Positions 54,842-64,000 of a stretch of DNA of 64,000 nucleotides are shown piece by piece. Made by a program: the position numbers and the translations under genes. Every line of letters begins with the position of its first letter. The first letter of the stretch is position 1. Under the pieces are notes generated by a model. That model had not been told where the DNA came from. It saw nothing but the letters and a program-made list of their open reading frames with translations, and searched no databases. The stretch comes from PLA3 sp964592235. GTDB lineage: Bacteria > Planctomycetota > Phycisphaerae > UBA1845 > UTPLA1. The DNA lies in the NCBI GenBank assembly GCA_964592235.1, contig CAZQCF010000015.1:1-64000 (forward strand). The letters are read 5' to 3'.

Positions 54842-57220
54842 GTGAAGATTCTCATTCCAGTAATCTGGTTTGTCATGGTGTGTTCCGCCTGCGCATCGAC
54901 GGGCGCGGCCGAGGAGTCCCCAGGTGGTTCGAAGCCAGCGATGTTGACGGCGCAAGATCGCTCGGTCCTACCTGTTCGGGAGCCCAAGGTCGAGCCGATC
55001 ACCGAGATCGACGCGCGCCGTGTCAAGGCGCCGCCGCGATTCGCCGTCCAGGCGCCGCCGGGTGCCCCGAACGTCGTGCTTGTGTTGATCGACGACATGG
55101 GTTTTGGGCATCCCAGCACTTTCGGCGGGCCGTGTCGCATGCCTACGCTGGATCGGCTGGCATCCACCGGTTTGAAGTACAACCGCTTTCACACGACTTC
55201 ACTGTGTTCACCGACCCGCATGGCGTTGTTAACGGGGCGGAACCACCACGTCAACAACGCCGGCGCGATCATGGAGCTGGCCACCGCTTTTCCGGGTAAC
55301 ACGGGCGTGCGGCCCAATAGCGTGTCGCCGCTGGCGGAAATCCTGCGGCTGAACGGATACAGCACGGCCGCATTTGGGAAGTACCACGAAACAGCCCCCT
55401 GGGAAGTCTCGGTCTCCGGGCCGTTCGACCGGTGGCCCACGCGATCGGGATTCGACAAGTTCTACGGATTCATCGGCGGTGAGACGAACCAATGGTCGCC
55501 GGCCGTGTTCGACGGCGTGACACGCGTCGAATTGCCGCGCGACCCGGCGTATCACTTCACCACGGACATGACCAATCAGGCCATTGCGTGGGTGCGGTTT
55601 CAGCAGACGATGACCCCGGACAGGCCCTTCTTCATCTACTTCGCGACCGGCGCTACCCATGCGCCGCACCACGTCCCGAAGGAATGGATTGCCAAGTACC
55701 GGGGTCAGTTTGACGACGGGTGGGACGCCCTGCGCGAAAGAACCCTGAAACGGCAGATCGAATTAGGGGTCGTACCGGCCAGTACCAAATTGACTCCCCG
55801 CCCTGCTGAAATTCCCGCCTGGGATTCACTGACGGCCGATCAGAAGCGCCTCTTTGCGCGCCAGATGGAGACGTTCGCGGGTTTCGCGGAACACACGGAT
55901 CATGAAGTCGGGCGACTGGTGCGCGCGATTGAGGACCTGGGCGAAATGGACAACACGCTGATCTTCTATGTTGCCGGCGACAACGGTGCAAGCGCCGAAG
56001 GCGGCCCGGACGGCACCTACAACGAACTGCTGGCGCTCAACGGCATCGTCAGCGATGTCTCTTCCCAATTGAATCAGCTCGAAAAATGGGGAGGGCCCAA
56101 CACGTTTCCGCACTTTGCGGTCGGCTGGGCCCATGCCGGCAACACGCCGTTTCAATGGACCAAACAAGTTGCGTCACATTTCGGTGGGACGCGCAACCCC
56201 ATGGTCATACACTGGCCCAAGCGGATCAAAGCCAAGGGCGAGATTCGTTCCCAGTTTCATCACGTGATCGATCTGGCTCCGACCATTCTGGAGGCCGCCG
56301 GCCTGCCGGAACCGAGTTCGGTCAACGGTACGCCGCAGCGGCCGATGGATGGCGTCTCGATGCTCTATACGCTGGATGATCCGGGCGCGGCCGATCGCCG
56401 CCGGACTCAATATTTCGAGATGTTCGGCAATCGCGCCATCTACCACGAAGGCTGGGTCGCCGCGACGCGCCACTCGATTCCCTGGCTCGCCCAGGCCAAG
56501 CTGCCGCGGTATGAAGACGATCACTGGGAGCTGTACCATGTCGACGAGGACTTCAGTCAGGCCGAGGATCTCGCCGCCCGAAACCCGAAGAAGCTGAAAG
56601 AGCTTCAGGAGAAATTCGTTGAGGAAGCCATTCGTAATCATGTGTTTCCTCTCGACGACCGTCGAGTGGAACGATTCGACCCGACCCTTGCCGGGCGTCC
56701 GGACCTCGTCGGTTCCCGTACGGCGCTGACGCTTTACGAGGGCATGACTGGTATTGCTGAAAACGCATTCATCAACCTCAAGGGCCGCTCCTACTCCATC
56801 ACGGCGGAAGTAGAGATTCCGCAAGGCGGTGGCGAGGGAGTGATCATCGCCCAGGCCGGCCGATTCGGTGGCTGGAGTCTTTACATGAAGAACGCCCGCG
56901 TGCATCACGTTCACAACTACGGTGGATTGGAGTGGTTTGCGGCGTCTTCATCGCATCCAATTTCACCCGGGCATCACACCATCCGTTACGAGTTCAACTA
57001 CGCGGGCGGTCCACCCGGCGCAGGCGGAATCAGCCGCCTAAGCGTCGATCGCGAGTCGCCCGTGGAGGCGCAAGTGGGCAAGACCATGCCGTTCTTTTAC
57101 TCCGGTGATGAAGGCGTCGATGTCGGAATGGACAACGAAACGCCCGTGACCGAAGAGTACGCGGAAGGAAACAACCGGTTTACCGGCCGGATCAACAGTG
57201 TGACGATTCAATTGCGTTAG
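54842..57220 (+). CDS. Arylsulfatase, formylglycine-dependent
   Basis: It hydrolyses sulfate esters, probably of a sulfated sugar or phenol. The GTG at 54842 has AAGGAG eight bases upstream; 792 residues, with an N-terminal signal that may be lipoprotein-type (MVCSACA). The active-site motif CSPTR has its Cys at residue 122, the residue converted to formylglycine. Metal ligands D84 and D85 are in LVLIDDMGFG. The catalytic part runs to about residue 520; the last about 250 residues hold a beta-rich segment (ITAEVEIPQGGGEG, then VHHVHNYGGLEW), perhaps a carbohydrate- or lipid-binding domain. It belongs to the operon with the FGE and porin. Confidence 0.94.
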   Translation: MKILIPVIWFVMVCSACASTGAAEESPGGSKPAMLTAQDRSVLPVREPKVEPITEIDARRVKAPPRFAVQAPPGAPNVVLVLIDDMGFGHPSTFGGPCRMPTLDRLASTGLKYNRFHTTSLCSPTRMALLTGRNHHVNNAGAIMELATAFPGNTGVRPNSVSPLAEILRLNGYSTAAFGKYHETAPWEVSVSGPFDRWPTRSGFDKFYGFIGGETNQWSPAVFDGVTRVELPRDPAYHFTTDMTNQAIAWVRFQQTMTPDRPFFIYFATGATHAPHHVPKEWIAKYRGQFDDGWDALRERTLKRQIELGVVPASTKLTPRPAEIPAWDSLTADQKRLFARQMETFAGFAEHTDHEVGRLVRAIEDLGEMDNTLIFYVAGDNGASAEGGPDGTYNELLALNGIVSDVSSQLNQLEKWGGPNTFPHFAVGWAHAGNTPFQWTKQVASHFGGTRNPMVIHWPKRIKAKGEIRSQFHHVIDLAPTILEAAGLPEPSSVNGTPQRPMDGVSMLYTLDDPGAADRRRTQYFEMFGNRAIYHEGWVAATRHSIPWLAQAKLPRYEDDHWELYHVDEDFSQAEDLAARNPKKLKELQEKFVEEAIRNHVFPLDDRRVERFDPTLAGRPDLVGSRTALTLYEGMTGIAENAFINLKGRSYSITAEVEIPQGGGEGVIIAQAGRFGGWSLYMKNARVHHVHNYGGLEWFAASSSHPISPGHHTIRYEFNYAGGPPGAGGISRLSVDRESPVEAQVGKTMPFFYSGDEGVDVGMDNETPVTEEYAEGNNRFTGRINSVTIQLR

Positions 57221-57251
57221 GTCATCAAGTGGGTTCATCGCGAGCATTACC

Positions 57252-58727
57252 ATGGGCAAACGGCTCGTCGGGCTTGCATTTCTCTTGTCGGTCGTTTCCG
57301 TGGTCAACGGTCAGGAACTGGCCGACGAGGCGTCGCCACCGGGTGGGGCATCTTCACCCAGCGGCGTGTCCACACCGACCAGCCAGCCGGCGATGCCGTC
57401 GCTGATCCAAAGGCTGCCGAAATACTCGGGGGACTGGTGGTCGCGCGAGTCCCTGACCGGCGACTGGGGCGGCGAGCGGACGAAACTGGCAGAACAGGGC
57501 GTCTTGTTTGACCTGGACGTGACCCAGTGGATGCAGGGCAACGCGCACGGCGGCAAGGACACGAACAATGCTTTTCGTTACTCGGGGTCCGCCGATTACA
57601 CGTTGCGACTCGATACGGCGCGGATGGGTCTGTGGCCCGGCGGCTTGCTGACGCTCCACGGAGAGACGCAGTTTTCCCAGAGCATAAACCCCAAAGTCGG
57701 CTCGCTGATGTCTTCCAATTATCAGGCGCTCCTTCCGGTGCCGAACGAGCCGGGTCTCACCACCTTGTCGGAATACTATATCACCCAGGCATTGTCGGAG
57801 AAGCTCGTCTTTCTCGCCGGCAAGATGGACCTGTCGATGGGAGACGACAACGTCTTTGCCCACGACCAGCGAACGCAGTTCTCCAATTCGGCATTTCGCA
57901 TCAACCCGGTCCTGTACTCGGCCGGGCCTTACACCGCGCTGTCGGCGGGCGTCCTCGTCATGCCGACCGACTGGCTGTCGATAACGACTTTTGTAAACGA
58001 CAACGATCCGGAGGGCGCCGCCCGGAAAACCGGCTTCAACACGGCGTTTCACGATCGCAACTGGCTTTCGGTCGCGCAGGAGTATACGTTCAAGATCAGG
58101 CTGTTCGAGAAACCCGGTCACCAGCGATTTGGTTGGTTCTGGACTTCCAGGGACTTCATCGACTTCACCGGCGATTCGCGGCTTCAACTGCCCGGCAACG
58201 TTCAGCGCCTCGGCTATTTGCCCGGGCCGGCCGGACGCCTTCAGCAGCGTTTCAAGCTTCCGCGTGGGCTTCGGACGCTGCGACTGGGTGACACGGTATT
58301 GATCGCCGACGGCCCCGACCGTCGGCCAGACGACTGGGGACTCTATTACAATTTTGACCAGTATCTGTATACCGAGCAGGGCGACCCGACGCAGGGATTC
58401 GGTTTGTTCGGGCGTTTCGGCTGGTCGACGGGAGAGGCGAATCCGATCGAGGAGTTCTACAGCCTGGGCGTCGGTGGAAAGGGGTCGATTCCCACGCGAG
58501 ATCGTGACACCTGGGGCGTCGGATACTACCTGCTGAACATGAGCGATGACCTGCCGGCGATCCTGGGCATGGACGCCGAGCAAGGCGTGGAGGTGTACTA
58601 CAACATTGAGGTCACACCGTGGCTGCACATCACCCCTGGTCTGCAGGTCATCGCCGATCCCGGAGCGGGATACGGAGATCGCGACGTGGCCCTGGTGTAC
58701 GGCTTGCGCGCGGCACTGAAGTTCTGA
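57252..58727 (+). CDS. OprB-family carbohydrate porin
   Basis: The 491 residues start with a signal peptide (LVGLAFLLSVVSVVNGQ). The N-terminal part (about 30-60) is Ser/Pro-rich, followed by the OprB-type entry YSGDWWSRESLTGDWGGER and LAEQGVLFDLDVTQW. Repeated amphipathic beta-strands and aromatic girdles continue to the C-terminal Phe (LRAALKF). This fits an outer-membrane sugar channel. Located 32 bases after the sulfatase, it probably imports the desulfated sugar. Confidence 0.9.
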   Translation: MGKRLVGLAFLLSVVSVVNGQELADEASPPGGASSPSGVSTPTSQPAMPSLIQRLPKYSGDWWSRESLTGDWGGERTKLAEQGVLFDLDVTQWMQGNAHGGKDTNNAFRYSGSADYTLRLDTARMGLWPGGLLTLHGETQFSQSINPKVGSLMSSNYQALLPVPNEPGLTTLSEYYITQALSEKLVFLAGKMDLSMGDDNVFAHDQRTQFSNSAFRINPVLYSAGPYTALSAGVLVMPTDWLSITTFVNDNDPEGAARKTGFNTAFHDRNWLSVAQEYTFKIRLFEKPGHQRFGWFWTSRDFIDFTGDSRLQLPGNVQRLGYLPGPAGRLQQRFKLPRGLRTLRLGDTVLIADGPDRRPDDWGLYYNFDQYLYTEQGDPTQGFGLFGRFGWSTGEANPIEEFYSLGVGGKGSIPTRDRDTWGVGYYLLNMSDDLPAILGMDAEQGVEVYYNIEVTPWLHITPGLQVIADPGAGYGDRDVALVYGLRAALKF

Positions 58728-58729
58728 CG

Positions 58730-59893
58730 CTACGGTTGGCCGTGCTGTGCTTTGATAGGCCTGATAGGCCTCGCGCGGCGGCGGAGGATGAGCAGGGCCG
58801 GGGCAAGCAGCAGGGCGGTGGCGGGTTCGGGAATGACCGCGCGCCAGGCCTCGGTCGTACCGTCGGTCCGTTCCAGATAGCCCACCATCACACGGCCGTT
58901 CGGCGTCAGGTCCGTCGCGACCAATCGAGAGACGGTTGACCATTGAATGGAAAAACCGAGGCTGTCGAAATAGGTTTGAATCGAACGCGTGCCGTTCGCC
59001 TGATCCCAGATGCTGTCTTCACTGATCATGACGCTCGCATCGTCCGACATGGCGATCGCGGCGATTCCGCCCGGAAACGGCAGGGTGCCCGTGCCGGACG
59101 TCCAGCGAAATACTTGCGGCGACAAGTTGTCGGCTTCGCAGACCCCTACCGCGATATTGCCATTCCCGGAGATGGCGGTGATTTCGTTTCTTGTGCAGCC
59201 AGCCAGCAAGGGGACGGGGTAGCTCCCCTCGCCGAGCTTCCAGCGAATGGCGCGTTCTTGGCCGGCTGCAACGGAGCTTTTCCCGAATGCCGCCAAACCA
59301 TCGGACGAGATTCCCAAGGCTCGAACGCCTACTTGGAATGGGTCGCCCCCCGTCAGCATGGGAATATTGAAGTATCCGCCCGAAGGAACGACGATCGCCG
59401 ACCAGATCGTGTGACCGTACTGACTATGCACGGCAAAGTGTCCATTGTCAGACATCTGTCCGGCAATGGACTCCTCAAAAAAAGCGCCCGTAAGCGATCC
59501 ATTCTCCCACAGGAACGGCCGATCCAGATCCAACGGCCGCGAATCACCCACGATGCGCGATCCGTCCCAGTTGACTCCCGTGGCGCGACTGAATTTCCCA
59601 GGACCCTGGGTCGGCGCCCCCAGCCCCAGCATCTGTCCGGCCTTCCAGCGAAAGGCCTCATGGCCGCCGTTTGGATCGACTGCGGTCGAGGTGCTGTACC
59701 CGACGACGGTGCTGCCGTCGGCGGAGACAGCCGTCGCGCGGCTCATGAATGCGCCGCCGGGCAGATCGCCCAGAAGGGTGAAGCTCGGCGTCGGTGCGCC
59801 GCGCTGATTGAGTGACAACGCGCCGGGATCACCCGCGCGAACGATTGCCGTCGCCAGAATCACGACGATTGAATAGGCCCACGTCGCCCGCAT
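58730..59893 (-). CDS. PEP-CTERM sorted secreted protein with HAF-like repeats
   Basis: The ATG at 59893 has GGAGGG upstream; 387 residues. A signal peptide is followed by recurring extracellular repeats (ATAVSADGSTVVGYS, ATGVNWDGSRIVGDS, ALGISSDGLAAFGKS). The C-terminus has the PEP-CTERM sorting signal: VIPEPATALLLAPALLIL followed by RRRARP. Such proteins are sorted by exosortase to the surface or exopolysaccharide. No exosortase is in the window. It converges on the porin gene with a 2-bp gap. Confidence 0.88.
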   Translation of the reverse strand: MRATWAYSIVVILATAIVRAGDPGALSLNQRGAPTPSFTLLGDLPGGAFMSRATAVSADGSTVVGYSTSTAVDPNGGHEAFRWKAGQMLGLGAPTQGPGKFSRATGVNWDGSRIVGDSRPLDLDRPFLWENGSLTGAFFEESIAGQMSDNGHFAVHSQYGHTIWSAIVVPSGGYFNIPMLTGGDPFQVGVRALGISSDGLAAFGKSSVAAGQERAIRWKLGEGSYPVPLLAGCTRNEITAISGNGNIAVGVCEADNLSPQVFRWTSGTGTLPFPGGIAAIAMSDDASVMISEDSIWDQANGTRSIQTYFDSLGFSIQWSTVSRLVATDLTPNGRVMVGYLERTDGTTEAWRAVIPEPATALLLAPALLILRRRARPIRPIKAQHGQP

Positions 59894-60359
59894 GACACGC
59901 CCTCCTTCATTGGCCGAGCATATCAAGACGGCATCCAAGATTCAAGGCGCCAGTACGCGACGGCGCATGTCGAACATGCCTCTTTGACGCAATGGCCGTT
60001 ACTCTTTGCCATACCAGAGTTTACTCGTTTCAGCACGTCGACATTCAGTGCGACCAATCAGGCAGTGGTGCCGCGCCTCGGAATCTGAACAATCCGATCA
60101 TCCGGGGTAGAGTGCCCGGCCCCTGATTTGGCTGTGCAAGGCCCCGTGGGAGGCACCAAATAGAGCGTTGCGCCCCGGAGCTCAAGTGACCCGAAAGCCG
60201 TTATGAAATCAGCGTCGTCGTTGGTATAATCGCGGAATTGGGCCTTGGCCGCGTTGCGGGACGAAGTCTTACGGGAGACAGCGGACCCTCATCGTGACGA
60301 AGCAGGCGAGTTACGCGCACACCCGCCGGCGCGAGGGTGAGCGGTATCGGGAGCGTCGC
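59894..60359. other. Gene-free interval with a possible -10 box
   Basis: The 466-bp region lies between two divergently read surface-protein genes. TATAAT at 60225-60230 is the only consensus-like promoter element; its -35 partner is poor. No gene, repeat or RNA was recognised. Confidence 0.4.
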
Positions 60360-61067
60360 ATGAAGCGCAGCAGGCAGAATGCACTCGTGATCGTCTTCCT
60401 GGGCGGCCTGGGCGCCGGAGCGACGGCGTCCGTCATCGTCAATTTCGACGAATATCCCGGCGGCGCCCCGGTGCTGCCAAGTGACGTATTTACGACACAA
60501 TGGTCTGCGCTTGGTGTCGAGTTTTCCGACGGCCAGGGCAGCGGGCCAAGCCCCTCTGGAAACGCATGTTCGGTTTCGGCCCCGAATCACGCCTACGCCA
60601 TTCAGATTGTCGCGACTTTTGTAGACCCCTGTACCGGTGTACCGTCGGTCACCGACTTCGCCGGAACCCGTCAGGATTTCTGCTGGGTTCCCGGCGAGGG
60701 GATCGATATGTTCTGGTACGACGCCAACGGGACCGAGCTTCACCACGAGTTCAATGCCGGCGGTGGCGCGCTGCTGACATTCGGCACGCCGCAGCCGGCG
60801 ATCGCCCGACTCGACATGTACTGCAACTTGCAGGGAATTGACGACTTCGTCTTCTCCACGCCGCAGCCGGTGCTGCGGGGCGATATGGATTGCACCAGCG
60901 CGCTGGACGTCGGCGACGTCGAACCCTTCGTGCTGGCGCTGGTCGATCCCGACCAATACGCCGCGTTGTTCCCTGCCTGCCATATTCGTCGCGCCGACAT
61001 GAACTGTGACCGGCTCGTCAACGGACTCGATATTGGTCCCTTTGTCGTCGCTCTGCTCGGGCCCTGA
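60360..61067 (+). CDS. Secreted protein with C-terminal dockerin-like pair
   Basis: The ATG at 60360 has GGGAG eight bases upstream; 235 residues. A signal peptide (LVIVFLGGLGAGATAS) is followed by a beta-rich body (VNFDEYPGGAPVLPSDVF) and a Cys-containing loop (WVPGEGIDMFWYDANG). The C-terminal 60 residues form two calcium-type dockerin-like units, RGDMDCTSALDVGDVEPFV and ADMNCDRLVNGLDIGPFV, as in the 1202-residue metalloprotease. This may be a shared surface-attachment or secretion signal. Confidence 0.82.
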   Translation: MKRSRQNALVIVFLGGLGAGATASVIVNFDEYPGGAPVLPSDVFTTQWSALGVEFSDGQGSGPSPSGNACSVSAPNHAYAIQIVATFVDPCTGVPSVTDFAGTRQDFCWVPGEGIDMFWYDANGTELHHEFNAGGGALLTFGTPQPAIARLDMYCNLQGIDDFVFSTPQPVLRGDMDCTSALDVGDVEPFVLALVDPDQYAALFPACHIRRADMNCDRLVNGLDIGPFVVALLGP

Positions 61068-61272
61068 CCCGTGCGGTCTCGCGAAAGGGGTCGCTGTCCG
61101 TCCCGCCCGGACGGTCATGGGTCAGTTCGGCGGCGAGTCGCGCTTGGCGCGCTCGCGTCATTCGCCTGGCGTGCGCCGGACCGAGGATCGACGTGGCTTC
61201 CGCTTCTCGGTTTGCCGGGCACGAACCGGTGGATCGAACTCTGGTATGAACTCTGGTATCGTGTCGGGCGCC

Positions 61273-62007
61273 ATGCATTCCGTGTTGCGAATCGCCATGT
61301 GGTCCGGCCCGCGGAATATTTCCACGGCCATGATGCGCGCCTGGGGCAATCGGCCCGACACGGTCGTCTGCGATGAACCGCTCTATGCGTATTACCTGCG
61401 CGCGACGGGGCTGGAGCACCCCGGCCGTGACGAAGTCTTGGCACACCACGAGTCGGACTGGCGGAAGGTCGTCGCCGGGCTGGTGGGGCCGATCCCCGCA
61501 GGCAAGTCCATCTCCTATCAAAAGCACATGGCGCACCACCTGTTGCCGGAGATCGACCGCAACTGGTTGGCACAACTGACGCATTGTCTGCTCATTCGCC
61601 GCCCGGAAGACATGCTCACGTCGCTGATGCAGTTTCTGCCCGCGCCGCGGCTGGCCGACACCGGCCTGCCCCAGCAGATCGAAATCGTCCGGCTCGTGGA
61701 ACAGGTGACCGGCCGGCCGCCGCCGATCATCGACGCCCGCGACGTGCTGGAAGACCCGCGTCGAATGCTGACGCTGCTTTGCAACGAGCTGGGCGTGTCG
61801 TTCACCGATGAAATGCTCCATTGGCCGCCAGGCCGACGCGACACCGACGGCATCTGGGCCAAGCATTGGTATGCGGCGGTCGAACGCTCCAGTGGGTTTG
61901 AACCGTACCGGCCGAAGAGTGAACCCGTGCCGGAGCGCCTGCGCCCGCTCCTTGAAGAGTGCATGCCCTGTTACGAGGCGCTGCACGCACGGCGGCTGGG
62001 CGCGTAA
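61273..62007 (+). CDS. Sulfotransferase-like protein
   Basis: The ATG at 61273 gives 244 residues; an upstream ATG at 61246 is an alternative, embedded in a small tandem GAACTCTGGTAT duplication. The N-terminus (LRIAMWSGPRNISTAMMRAW) has the SGPRNIST pattern of the PAPS-binding loop in sulfotransferase-like proteins. YDARDVLEDPRRMLTLL-like and WPPGRRDTDGIWAKHWY follow. The substrate is unknown. The aminotransferase gene begins 29 bases later and may act in the same pathway. Confidence 0.72.
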   Translation: MHSVLRIAMWSGPRNISTAMMRAWGNRPDTVVCDEPLYAYYLRATGLEHPGRDEVLAHHESDWRKVVAGLVGPIPAGKSISYQKHMAHHLLPEIDRNWLAQLTHCLLIRRPEDMLTSLMQFLPAPRLADTGLPQQIEIVRLVEQVTGRPPPIIDARDVLEDPRRMLTLLCNELGVSFTDEMLHWPPGRRDTDGIWAKHWYAAVERSSGFEPYRPKSEPVPERLRPLLEECMPCYEALHARRLGA

Positions 62008-62036
62008 ACCAACAGCAAATCGATTCGAGGGCATTC

Positions 62037-62936
62037 ATGCTGCAACCGCGCGACCCCCGCAATGACAACCTTGTGGTCAACGTCAACGGCCGTCTCGTGC
62101 ATCGCGATCAGGCCGGCATTAGCCCGTTCGATTCCGCGGTGCAGGGGGGCGATGCGGTCTGGGAGGGGCTGCGTGTGTATCGCGGGCGAATCTTCAAGAT
62201 GCGTGAACACTTGGCGCGGCTGGTCAGTTCCGCGAAGGCGCTGGCGTTCGCGGAGATTCCGCCGGTCGAGCGAATCATCGACGAGGTGCGCCGTACGCTC
62301 GCCGCCAACCAGATGATCGACGGCGTGCACATTCGGTTGACGCTCACGCGCGGTGTGAAATACACCAGCGGCATGGATCCGCGGCTCAACACGGCCGGGC
62401 CGACGCTCATCGTCCTCGCCGAACACAAGGCGCCGGTGTACGACCGCGGCGGCATCACGTTGATAACCAGCAGCGTCCGCCGGTTTCCTCCGGATTGCCT
62501 TGACCCGAAGATTCATCACTGCAACCTGATTCAGTCGATCTTGGCGAAGATCGAGGCCAATGCGGCCGGCGCGGATGACGCGCTGATGCTCGACACGCGG
62601 GGATTCATCGCGGAGACGAATGCGACGCACGTATTCATCGTGGAACGCGGCGTGGTGCGGACCAGCCGCCTCGTCGCCTGCCCGGAGGGCATCACCCGCG
62701 CGGTTGTGCTTGGCTTGTGTCGCGATCACGGCATCCCGCACGGCGAGGCCGATCTGACGCTCACAGAGTTGTACAGGGCAGAAGAGTGTTTCTGCACCGG
62801 CACGATGGGAGAGCTGGCCCCCGTTCTTCGTGTGGACGGCCGACCAATCGGCGACGGCCGCCCCGGCGCGATCACCTCCCGGTTGAGCGCGATGTTCAAA
62901 TCGTTGACCGAGACCGAAGGCGAACCGATCGCGTAG
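62037..62936 (+). CDS. Aminotransferase class IV, branched-chain-type
   Basis: The ATG at 62037 has GAGGG upstream; 299 residues. The PLP-binding Lys is K158 in LDPKIHH, followed by NLIQSILAKIEANAAGADDA and AETNATHVFIV, the class IV pattern of IlvE, D-amino-acid transaminase and aminodeoxychorismate lyase. The length and GVKYTSGMDPR region favour a branched-chain or D-amino acid specificity. Its pairing with the sulfotransferase-like gene is notable, but no cofactor pathway is evident. Confidence 0.88.
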   Translation: MLQPRDPRNDNLVVNVNGRLVHRDQAGISPFDSAVQGGDAVWEGLRVYRGRIFKMREHLARLVSSAKALAFAEIPPVERIIDEVRRTLAANQMIDGVHIRLTLTRGVKYTSGMDPRLNTAGPTLIVLAEHKAPVYDRGGITLITSSVRRFPPDCLDPKIHHCNLIQSILAKIEANAAGADDALMLDTRGFIAETNATHVFIVERGVVRTSRLVACPEGITRAVVLGLCRDHGIPHGEADLTLTELYRAEECFCTGTMGELAPVLRVDGRPIGDGRPGAITSRLSAMFKSLTETEGEPIA

Positions 62937-62951
62937 CGGCGTTAGCCGATT

Positions 62952-64000
62952 TCATCGAACGACGCGTACGTCGCGCTGCCGCGCCACTTCCTCGGCCCGT
63001 TCGTAGCCCGCGTCGACGTGTCGGAACACGCCCATCGCCGGGTCACAGGTCAGCACGCGCGCGAGACGTTCGTCCGCCAGCTTCGTCCCGTCTGCCACCG
63101 CCACCATGCCCGCATGGATTGAGTACCCGATCCCCACGCCGCCGCCGTGGTGCACGCTCACCCAGCTCGCGCCGCAGGCCGTGTTCGCCAGCGCATTGAG
63201 AATCGGCCAGTCAGCAATCGCATCGCTGCCGTCCTTCATGCCCTCGGTCTCGCGGTTGGGGCTGGCCACGCTGCCGCAGTCGAGATGATCGCGGCCGATG
63301 ACGATGGGGGCCTTCACCTTGCCGCTGCGCACAAGCTCGTTGAAGGCGAGGCCGGCCTTGGCACGCTCGCCGTAGCCGAGCCAGCAGATGCGCGCGGGCA
63401 GTCCTTGGAATGCGATGCGCTCGCCGGCGAGCTTGATCCATCGTGCGAGATGCTCGTTGTTCGGGAAGAGCCGGAGAATCGTCTCGTCCGTCACGGCGAT
63501 GTCGGCCGGATCGCCGGACAGCGCACACCATCGAAACGGCCCCGCGCCTTCGCAGAACAACGGGCGGATGTATTCGGGCACAAAGCCGGGAATGGCGAAC
63601 GGATCAAATGTTGAATTGCGAGGAGCGAAGAGCGAATTGAGATCGTCGAGCCGGGCGAGTCCTGTATCGGCGGCTTCCTTGGCGAATGCGCGGAGATTGT
63701 TGCCGTAATCAAACGTGATCGCACCGCGGCGCTGGAGTTCGAGCATGCAGGCGACGTGCTCGGCCATCGTGCGCATCGACTCTTGGCGGTAACGCTCCGG
63801 GTCGCCCGTGCGAAGCGAGAGCGCCGCGTCGTAAGGCATGCCGTTGGGGACGTAACCGTTCAACGGATCGTGAGCGCTGGTCTGGTCGGTGAGGAGGTCG
63901 GGCGTGACGTTTCGCTTCACCAGTTCGCGCAGCAGATCAGCGGCGTTGGCGACGACGCCGATGGAAACGCCTTGTCGCGCGGCCTTGGCGCGAAGGGCTT
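62952..64000 (-). CDS. hutU: Urocanate hydratase, 5' part outside window
   Basis: It adds water to urocanate in histidine breakdown. The frame runs from a stop at 62952 through 64000 with no stop, giving the C-terminal about 349 residues; full length would be about 550. Motifs include FCEGAGPFRWCALSGDP, RDHLDCGSVASPNRETEG, DGSDAIADWPILNAL and VSVHHGGGVGIGYSIHAGM, all typical of the NAD-binding and active site. The start lies to the right of the window. Other hut genes are not visible. Confidence 0.97.
   Translation of the reverse strand, partial: ALRAKAARQGVSIGVVANAADLLRELVKRNVTPDLLTDQTSAHDPLNGYVPNGMPYDAALSLRTGDPERYRQESMRTMAEHVACMLELQRRGAITFDYGNNLRAFAKEAADTGLARLDDLNSLFAPRNSTFDPFAIPGFVPEYIRPLFCEGAGPFRWCALSGDPADIAVTDETILRLFPNNEHLARWIKLAGERIAFQGLPARICWLGYGERAKAGLAFNELVRSGKVKAPIVIGRDHLDCGSVASPNRETEGMKDGSDAIADWPILNALANTACGASWVSVHHGGGVGIGYSIHAGMVAVADGTKLADERLARVLTCDPAMGVFRHVDAGYERAEEVARQRDVRVVR

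Noticed and set aside
57354..58943. 529-codon frame opposite the OprB-like porin
   Set aside because: The porin has a signal peptide and strand pattern; the shadow has neither.

Overview
The window is GC-rich chromosomal DNA with dense bacterial gene order. It fits a member of the Planctomycetota, probably near the Phycisphaerae. This is inferred from dockerin-like C-termini on secreted proteins, a PEP-CTERM protein, large multihaem cytochromes, a sulfatase with its formylglycine-generating enzyme, and ATP synthase c and b subunits that carry signal peptides. No rRNA, tRNA, CRISPR array, prophage or transposase gene was found.

Layout. 1-15,000 is mostly housekeeping: an ABC-F ATPase (cut by the left edge), a DivIC/FtsB-like protein, enolase, a FlgI-like lipoprotein, serine acetyltransferase, purA, uppS, tyrS, a sigma-70-region-2 protein, truB and a GT39/TPR membrane protein. 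15,200-27,600 is the most distinctive stretch. It holds a radical SAM protein, four multihaem cytochromes with 27 CXnCH haem sites in two divergent operons, an EtfA without an EtfB, and a membrane Fe-S oxidoreductase of the ETF:menaquinone type. panB and an acyl-CoA dehydrogenase follow. 30,000-38,400 is the ATP synthase operon (Z, I-like, B, E, F, H, A, G, D). It has a good sigma-70 promoter at the front and a perfect 28-bp palindromic terminator behind atpD. It lacks atpC, and a four-helix-bundle gene flanked by inverted repeats sits between atpA and atpG.

38,600-53,300 holds secreted proteins (a DUF4350-like protein and a 1202-residue metzincin/beta-propeller/dockerin protein), nrdR overlapping an ATP-cone paralogue, an RNase Z-like hydrolase, DAHP synthase, a protein phosphatase, a LOG protein, pgsA, ribBA, a VapBC-type toxin-antitoxin pair, and two lipoproteins. 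53,600-58,700 is an FGE-sulfatase-porin operon. The right end carries a PEP-CTERM protein, a dockerin-like protein, a sulfotransferase-like/aminotransferase pair and a partial urocanate hydratase.

Small structured repeats are scattered through the window. One family is a 118-bp element with 10-bp terminal inverted repeats: two near-identical copies, one degenerate copy and one half copy. One of its copies is translated as part of a lipoprotein gene. A second family of about 52 bp can fold as a three-way junction. Both look like non-autonomous elements. How the genes work together: the cytochrome block, EtfA, the membrane Fe-S protein and the acyl-CoA dehydrogenase could link oxidation of organic acids to quinone and multihaem electron carriers, with the ATP synthase beside them. 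This link is inference from gene content and proximity.
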